Positions 37,701 to 46,700 of a stretch of 64,000 nt of DNA are shown in pieces. The DNA is from Anadara kagoshimensis. Its lineage: Eukaryota > Mollusca > Bivalvia > Arcoida > Arcidae. How positions within the stretch are numbered: the first letter of the stretch is position 1; each line of letters begins with the position of its first letter. The stretch spans positions 52,230,920 to 52,294,919 of the forward strand of contig CM037861.1 in the NCBI GenBank assembly GCA_021292105.1, written 5' to 3'. Made by a program: the position numbers and the translations under genes. The notes under the pieces were generated by a model, which worked only from the letters and a program-made list of their open reading frames with translations, was not told the DNA's origin and searched no databases.

Positions 37701-40700
37701 TATACATCAAAAAGATCATTGTATTAATACCTACAATATTCTAATATAAATGGATATATAAAAAGTTTATAGTTTTCAAGATAATTAATGATTTTGGTAT
37801 TGTTTTGCTAATGTGACCTTGACCTTTGGACCCATGACCTTTTTCTATACATCAAAATGATCGTTGTATCAATACCTACAACATTCTAATATACATGCCT
37901 ATACAAAAAGTTCATAGTTTTCAAGATAATGAACCATTTCAGTATTCTTTCGCATCTGTGACCTTGACCTTTAAACCAATGACCTAAATCTATATATCAA
38001 AATGATTGTTACATCAAAACCAAGAACATTCCAATATACATGCCTATATAAAAAGTTTATAGTTTTCGAGATAATGAACCATTTCGGTATTGTTTTGCTT
38101 CTGTGACCTTGACCTTTGGACCCATGACCTTTTTCTATACATCAAAATGATCGTTGTATCTATACCTACAACATTCTAATATACATGCCTATACAAAAAG
38201 TTAATAGTTTTCAAGATAATGAACCATTTCAGTTTTCTTTCGCATCTGTGACCTTGACCTTTGCACCAATGACCTTAATCTATATATCAAAATAATCATT
38301 ACATTGGTCCAAGCACTACTGATGAGGAATTGTATTCCGAAACGGCCGTCTAGTGCTGTAAAATTAAAACTGGTATAATATGTAATTTAAACCCCTGAGC
38401 CGATATCTCTGCTGGTGGCTGGTGCCCCGAGGATATCACCAACTCAGTAGGCAATAATTTCGTATTATTGTCAGAAATATACTATAATTGTCTAAATTTC
38501 CTGCAAGTTAAAATATGAAATTTCTCAAAAACTAAGGTATACTCCCTCATGCAAAGTATTTCCTTAGCTTAATTTGGTAAAATATATTTTGGTCCTTTGG
38601 GTAGCTTTTCAACATCTTCAAAATAATTTTGGTTTCATAACTTTGGTCCAAGCACTACTGATGAGGAATTGTATTCCGAAACGGCCGTCTAGTGCTGTAA
38701 AATTAAAACTGGTATAATATGTAATTTAAACCCCTGAGCCGATATCTCTGCTGGTGGCTGGTGCCCCGAGGATATCACCAACTCAGTAGGCAATAATTTC
38801 GTATTATTGTCAGAAATATACTATAATTGTCTAAATTTCCTGCAAGTTAAAATATGAAATTTCTCAAAAACTAAGGTATACTCCCTCATGCAAAGTATTT
38901 CCTTAGCTTAATTTGGTAAAATATATTTTGGTCCTTTGGGTAGCTTTTCAACATCTTCAAAATAATTTTGGTTTCATAACTTTGGTCCAAGCACTACTGA
39001 TGAGGAATTGTATTCCGAAACGGCCGTCTAGTGCTGTAAAATTAAAACTGGTATAATATGTAATTACATCAATACCAACAATATTCTAATATACATGCCT
39101 ATATAAAAAGTTTATAGTTTTCGAGATAATAAACAATATTAGAAAGGTAAAAAATTAGGTCATGACCTTCATAATTGACCTTGACACCATTTTGAAGGTA
39201 ATACAAGAATATGTCAAAACTAAAAACCCCATGTCATTATCTGGTCATATAGTCAAGTTATAACAATTTAAAAATATTTTACGATTTTTGCAAATTTAAA
39301 CGCAAAAACGCGTAACCTATTTTTTAACCAAATTTCATGAAATGAACAAACTTAAAGGTTAAGACTATGTAGAATCCAAATATCACATCAGTTTTTGCCT
39401 CCAATGAGTGGTTCAAGAGAAGAAGATTTTTTGAGGTTTTGTCTATTTTTAGTAACAGTGGCCATCTTGGATATTCGATCGTCATGATTTGAACAAACTA
39501 TAGTTAGACTCTGTCAAGGACCTTCCATGGCAAATTTGGTTTCATTTGGCCCAGTAGTTTCGGAGGAGAAGATTAAAGTTTACTGACGCACGCACGCACG
39601 CACGCCTCGCCATGCCATAAGCTCACATGGCCATTGGCCAGGTGAGCTAAAAATCCACCCAGTAATCATGAGTAAAATAATAAACAGTAATTTTTTTCAG
39701 AGTTCGAAATTAAGCATTGACCTAAATTTTGTAAATTGTGACCTAGAAATTGACTGATCATTTTTGGAACAGTCTTCATATTGCTACCCTGACTGAATAA
39801 AGACAATAAAACTCTAATAAACAAAAAAACTATATAGACAACAATAAAAAGACTAAGTCCAAAAGCCTTTTATATAGCTAATTACAGTGATTAATGCATG
39901 ACAAATAAGTGAAGTAATATTCAATGTTTTAGACCCCAGTCAAGAGTAGTTCCCTTATACTGAGGCAGTATGGGATAGCATTGGAAGCTGGAGTTAACGT
40001 GGAAAACCACCAACTTTTGGCAAGTGAACAGAATAACTTCCCTACCGTGGATTCTACAACAGTGGGATTTGAACCTATACAGTGAGAGGCATTGAGATTT
40101 ATAAGTGAGTACTTTAGACCACACAGCTATGTACCAAGCCACCCTGCAGAGTAAATGAACAAAAATGTCATTTCCACAGTTAGAGACATAGCAATCAAAG
40201 GATCAGCTCTCTGTGGTTTTTGGTTCTGTTTACTCCACTTTTGCATGGTTTTTGATTATTACAATTTATGCCCTATTCTTTCCTTCTTTTAAAGCATAGA
40301 GTTATCAGTAAAGCTTTTCTTCAAAGCAAGTCAATCTAAAATCTTTAAGAAAAACTTAAATTTGCCCATCAAAAACAAACTTTTTGCTTGGACTCAAGAA
40401 CTAACAACACAAGATCCTTTGTACATCAAGCAAGTTGCCTAAAACTTACTCAGTAAAATCTTTTGCTTGAATTTATTTGCTGAGGTTGGACATTTAAGGA
40501 GCCCAGTGTTAAATAAATAAAAATCAAAAAAGCAATTATGACAAAAATTTCAAATCACTATAGAAAAATTGCAAGCACAATGTGTACATGTATTTATATA
40601 TAACATATAAACTTACCTCTCTGAGAGGCTTCATCTGCTTCTGGATACATTCCTAAGAAGAAATAACAACAAGCTAAATTTGTCCACACATCTGGATGAC

Positions 40701-43700
40701 AACTGTCTTTCTTTGTTAATCTTTCATATTCCTAAAACATAAAATATATACAAAAATCATATGGAAATTTCTCTTCTTATTAAGCAAGTAACTCATCAAG
40801 TGTCACACAATCCATAGAAGCAAAACACTACACTTAGTTTACCACCTTGTCATAATCTTTTTATAATTTGCACATCTACACATTTTACAGATGCACATGA
40901 AAATCTTCAATCAAAACTTGATGCCAACACTGGGACAAGCTTAAGCTTAAGGCTTATAACAAGCATTGATAACATTTACATTTTGGTGAAAATCGTACAT
41001 CTAGATAACATGAAAGTAACTTATAAAACAACATACATTCATATTATTTACCTATAAATGTCCGAAAAAAATCAATCAATTTTCATATTTTATTATCTAA
41101 ATTCTAATGAATTCTTGTTAAAATTCATCATATGAATATTTATTTTATAAACTTGTATCACTGTGAAACATTCAAGGGGATGTTATAAACCATCATATAC
41201 AATACAATCAAGCATCTCTCTATACTGCTAAGGTAGCTCATTTGGTATAGTGCTCTGTTTTTATGTGAGAAGTCAGAGTTTGACAAGACCTGAAGATTGA
41301 CAGTGACCAAGCATTCAGTATTTAGAAATAAACATCACATGGTATTTTGAAAGACACAGACATGGCATGTTAAAGAACCCTCACCCCACCCCACACATTG
41401 CCCTTAGCGCTCTGCAAAGCTCAAAATTTCTGCCACTTCACTAATAGCTGGTAATGTCTTGACATAAGTGAATTATTCTTGACTGGGATGTAAAAATCCA
41501 TTCAAACAGTCAATCAATCCACTACTCTTATATACTTTATATTCTCAGTTAAAACAGGCATTAAAATAGTATTAATTACCGGTATTATATATAAATTGTA
41601 TTTGATAAATCTTGTTAAAATGCAGAATATATGAAAATTTACCTCCATTGATCTTTTATAATCTCCCAAGTGAAAGGCACAATAAGCTATCCATAAATCA
41701 GTCTCATCATTCCCTTTACCACTGTTTCTGTTAAACTAAAAAAAAAACAAGAGGCCCATGGGCCTTAACGCTCACCTGAGGAAGAGTACATATCTTATGC
41801 AGAGGTTCAATGGTCAATGACATTAATAAAGAGAAAATCAAAATTTTCAGCAGTAAGGGCCAATAATATGCAAGTATTTTTGCAAATTAATTATAATAAT
41901 TATTATATAATTATGCTGTATATAACATATTTAAAGTCTAGCTACAATATATTATTTATAAACAGCTAAAACATCTGTATATTAAAATGTACATTAGGCC
42001 AATACCTACAATATTCCAATATACATGCCTATACAAAGAGTTTATAGTTTTTGAGATAATTAACCATTTAAGTATTCGTTTGCATCTTTGACCTTGACCT
42101 TTGAACCTATGACCTTCATTCATATATCAAAATGATTGTTGTGCAAATGCCTACAATATTCCAATATACATGCCTATACAAAAAGTTTATAGTTTTTGAG
42201 ATAATTAACCATTTAAGTATTCGTTCGCGTCTATGACCTTGACCTTTGAACCTATGACCTTCATTCATATATCAAAATGATTGTTAGGCCAATACGTACC
42301 TTATTCCAATATACATGCTTATACAAAAAGTTTATAGTTTTTAAGATAATTAACCATTTAAGTATTCATTTGCATCTATGACCTTGACCTTTGAACCTAT
42401 GACCTTCATTCATATATCAAAATGATCGATAGGCCAATACCTACAATATTCCAATATACATGCCTATACAAAGAGTTTATAGTTTCTGAGATAATTAACC
42501 ATTTAAGTATTAGTTTGCATCTATGACCTTGACCTTTGAACCTATGAACTTCATTCATATATCAAAATGATCGTTGTGCAAATGCCTACAATATTCTAAT
42601 ATACATGCCTATACAAAAAGTTTATAGTTTTTGAGATAATTAACCATTTAAATATTTGTTCGCAGCTATGACCTTGACCTTTGAACCTATGACCTTCATT
42701 CATATATCAAAATGATTGTTAGGCCAATACCTACAATATTCCAATATACATGCCTATACAAAAAGTTGATAGTTATTGAGATAATTAACCATTTAAGTAT
42801 TCGTTCAATTCTATGACCTTGACCTTTGAACCTATGACCTTCATTCATATATCAAAATGATCATTAGGCCAATACCTACGATATTCCAATATACATGCCT
42901 ATACAAAAAGTTTATAGTTTTTGAGATAATTTACCATTTAAGTATTCATTCGCATCTATGATCTTGACCTTTGAACCTATGACCTTCATTCATATATCAA
43001 AATGATCTTTAGGCCAATACCTACAATATTCTAATATACATGCCTATACAAAAAGTTTATAGTTTTTGAGATAATTAACCATTTCATTACTTGTTTACAT
43101 CTGTGACCTTGACCTTTGAACCCATGACCTTTATTTATATATCAAAATGACCATTGTGCCATTACCTACAATATTCAGATATACATGCCTATACAAAAAA
43201 TTCATAGTTTTGCAGATAATTAACTATTTTGGTATTCTTGGACATCTGTGACCTTGACCTTTGAACCCATGACCCTGATCTATGTATCAAAATGATCGTC
43301 ATGTCAATACCTACAAATAACTGAAAATCCTACGCCATTATCACAAGAAATGTTTAAAAAAATAGCATTTTTTATCAAAGGTCAAAAACTAGGACATGAC
43401 CTTGACCTTCGACCTTGACATCAATTGGAAGAAAATTGCAAGACAAGATCAACAGTGAAAACTCCATACAATTATCTTCAGCCATTATGAAGTTATAACA
43501 ATAAATGTCTCATTTTCAAAATTACATAATTTTACGCAAAAAACGCGTAACCTATTTTTCGTCTAATTTTCATGAAAAACACAATTTTAATGTTCCTAGG
43601 TATGCTGAATCCAAATATCCAATCAAAATTTGCCTGCACCTTTTGGTTTCAGAGAAGAAGATTTTTTTGTCTTTTTGCTATTTTTAGTAACAGCGGCCAT

Positions 43701-46700
43701 CTTGTTGGGCGTGGCCAAACCCCGAACACAATTTTGAAAGGCTGTTACCCAGGCATGATAATCAATAAGTTTCATCAAATATGGCCCAGTAGTTTTGGAG
43801 GAGAAGATTAAAATGTAAAGTTTACACACGACACACGACGCACGACGCACGACGGACGACGGACGGTGATAGATTGCAATAGCTCATCTGAGCCTTTGGC
43901 TCAGGTGAGCTAAAAAAAAAACAAATATCACTCTTTAATCTGTACATGAAGTTATTAAACAAGAATTATATGTCTTGTCAGTGTTCTAAACAACAGCCAG
44001 TCTCACAGTCCGAGACTGGTAACTTTTGGGGAAGTACTGGTTACCTATTCAATAGTTTCCTATATATAACAATAGAAAATGTTCAAAGGACTGGTTGAAA
44101 ATTTTGACTTATTTCAAACACTGTTCTTGTCTGTTTTAAGCATAGATTTATACATTGATTTACCATGGTCCATGGCATCAAACTAATTCTATAGAACAGC
44201 TGCTGAAAAAAATAATTCACACTTAAAACTTTTTACTTGTATTCATCAAAATTCCTGATCTAACAACTACTATTACAATAAAACAGTTAACACTCACCTC
44301 CAATAGAGTTATGGCACCAGTATAATCTCTCATAGCTAAAAAATCTTCTACTTTTGGTAATGCCTTTTTCTTTTTATTTTCTTTGGCTGGTGTAGTTGAG
44401 CCAGGCCCAATGGCCGGCTTAGCTCTTGAGAGCATCTGAAATTATAAACAAAATAGGCTTATGATTCGTCAGTTATAAGTATGGACAGGTCAAATGACTG
44501 GCTATGTGATGTAGAACATTTGAAATTGTAAACAACTCAAGCCATTATGTAAATATATACATAGCCACTGTCAGAGTCACTGAGTTTGTGACAGTAAATT
44601 TTAGAATTGTAGTAATTCCAATAAAGTTTGGTAATGTTTGGTGTATTAGTAAAGTTTGGGATTTTTCAATTATTTGAGCATAGTTATCAGGTTATCATAC
44701 ACACCCCTGATTACTATAGCAGTTACTGACTACTGAGCTTAACATTTCTGGGACAGCAGGGCCTTAAACCTTTAAATTGGAAATTTGATAAAAATAAGTT
44801 TAATCACAAATATGAACAGAACTACCAATATTAGCAGGTTCACTATACTCAACATGTAAACACAGAAATAATAAATTTTACGGATAAGCATGTGTTCAAA
44901 ATTATATTTTGCAATGGAAGGTCCAGGACCTTTTGCCTTTATTTTGGGCTACATCCCACATAAAGTTTTGAAAGTCCAACATCAATGTTTAATTATGTTA
45001 TCATATTGAACAATTAGTATAATGACTATTATCCTGGTAAAAAATGGCAGATCCATCAGACTTTTACAGTTTAAATATCAAAGGTCCCATGAGGAAATCA
45101 AAAGGTTCCTGACCTCGGATCCATGTAATTTTCAATCCTTTGCTAGGTAAACAATTTCCAATCACTTGTAATGATGTTTTTTTGGACAACTTGTACCCAG
45201 GACAAGGTGTATTCATGCCAAGACATTTTGTACCCAACCCGAGACAACTTGTACTCAAGAAAGCAATTTCAAGAAAATTAACATTGGCTTGTTTTTTTGA
45301 GATTTTTAACATCTAATAACACATGAAATGTTATCAATCTGAAACTTGTACAGCCAACTGTGAATAGTTTTATTGCTGTGAAATTTGACACAAGCACTCA
45401 TCAAGCAGCATACATACATATGTATGGGCTCGTAAGGCATTTTCGATCACCAGGTGTTTCCGATCACTTATGTAAATTCCGAATGGCAAGGATGCGCAGT
45501 CGAATTTTTTAGGCGGTATTGTCTATTTATAACGTCAGAAGCACGTTTTTTCTACTAGTGTAAACAAATAGTCAAAAGTACTTTCTAGGAAGGTAAAATA
45601 ACTCACATTCTGTCCATGTTGATAAAAACCGCCATTTTTTTATTCCCGATTTTCTTGTATCACAATATGTCCAATTTCTTTTGATCTAATCATTTTAATA
45701 CAATCTATTGTCATCTGTTTACTCTCCGAGCGTTTTGACAAATATCAGTTCATGTGACGTCATCAGTTATAGTCTGTTTCAAGAAAACCGAGGCTGCAAA
45801 GTGGCACCACGTGTTATAGCATAATTGTTATATATGGGGAGCAAGATTATACAACACTTGGTTCTATAAATGCAATTCAACACCATAAAGTGATAACCGC
45901 TACCTGCTCCATCGTTCACAACACATTCTCAACAGATTTTTACAGTTAAAACTATTGATGTTGCATCGGTATATATATTTATATAATATATATAGACATA
46001 TGTCAATATAAGGTTTCTAATTGTTATGAAATCGATGGATGACACACAAATGGGTGAATGGTTGCTGGAATATTACTTACCTTAGGATTTACATGAGGTA
46101 AGATATAATGTTCATGTTTCATGTTAACACCAGGGATTTTTCTGACCTTTTTGGGAAACGGACCTTGGGATGAAATTGGGAAAATGCTCAACAAAAATGT
46201 AATTTTGGGAAAAATCACAACAACATATTAGAAATTCTAGACCACTAGAATACTGGTAATTGAACAAATTATATCGGTGTTCACAGCAAAATAGCAGTCT
46301 TTTTTGTCTCTATATAAATCATCCAGCAAAATGTGGGTTAATATAGATTGAAATCGTTATCAGAACGAGATATCCTCCAAATATGATGATCTTGTGAATT
46401 TTTTTTTCTCAAAAATTGATAAACATAGCTAATTGGGAATTTTTTACTACAGAATTGGGAAAAATGTATGTTTTTTTGCATTGGGAATGGGTCCCTTTAC
46501 CGGACCCTGTGGATACCCAGAAAAATCCCTGAACACTGGCCCGTTTTGAGCCTCAAACACTTTTATTTTCTTGTGTAATACGTCACTACATCACGTGATC
46601 GGATTCACCATTCCGCCATTTTTGTTTACATAGAAATGGGGACTGGTAGGGATTTAGATAAAACATGCTGTGTAATGCTTTGATTGAGCTTTTGTCAGTA

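Larger units (their letters stand above)
38305..39062 (+). mobile_element. hammerhead-ribozyme retrozyme, two full 339-bp monomers
   Basis: This tandem array holds two monomers of exactly 339 bp, identical as far as I can read, plus about 80 bp of a third. Each repeat boundary carries a complete type I hammerhead motif, three in all. It has no ORF. Inside the unit, CTGAG and GATATC pair with downstream GATATC and CTCAG, suggesting a second stem. The array interrupts an AGGTCA-array element, and TTACAT occurs on both sides, a likely target duplication. This layout (short non-coding monomers, type I hammerheads, target duplication) is that of metazoan retrozymes, which propagate through circular RNA using another element's enzymes. 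A Penelope-like terminal repeat is the main alternative, since those carry similar ribozymes. Confidence 0.85.
37391..39650 (+). mobile_element. AGGTCA-array element copy 2, interrupted by the retrozyme
   Basis: Starts with GAGGCCCAATAGGGCC and CGCTCACCTGG and ends with TGGCCATTGGCCAGGTGAGC. The repeat core is cut at about 38,305 by the hammerhead retrozyme and resumes at about 39,063. The right flank carries a CGCACG repeat and a conserved single-copy stretch shared with copy 1. It lies in the intron between IFT56 exons 4 and 5a. Confidence 0.75.
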
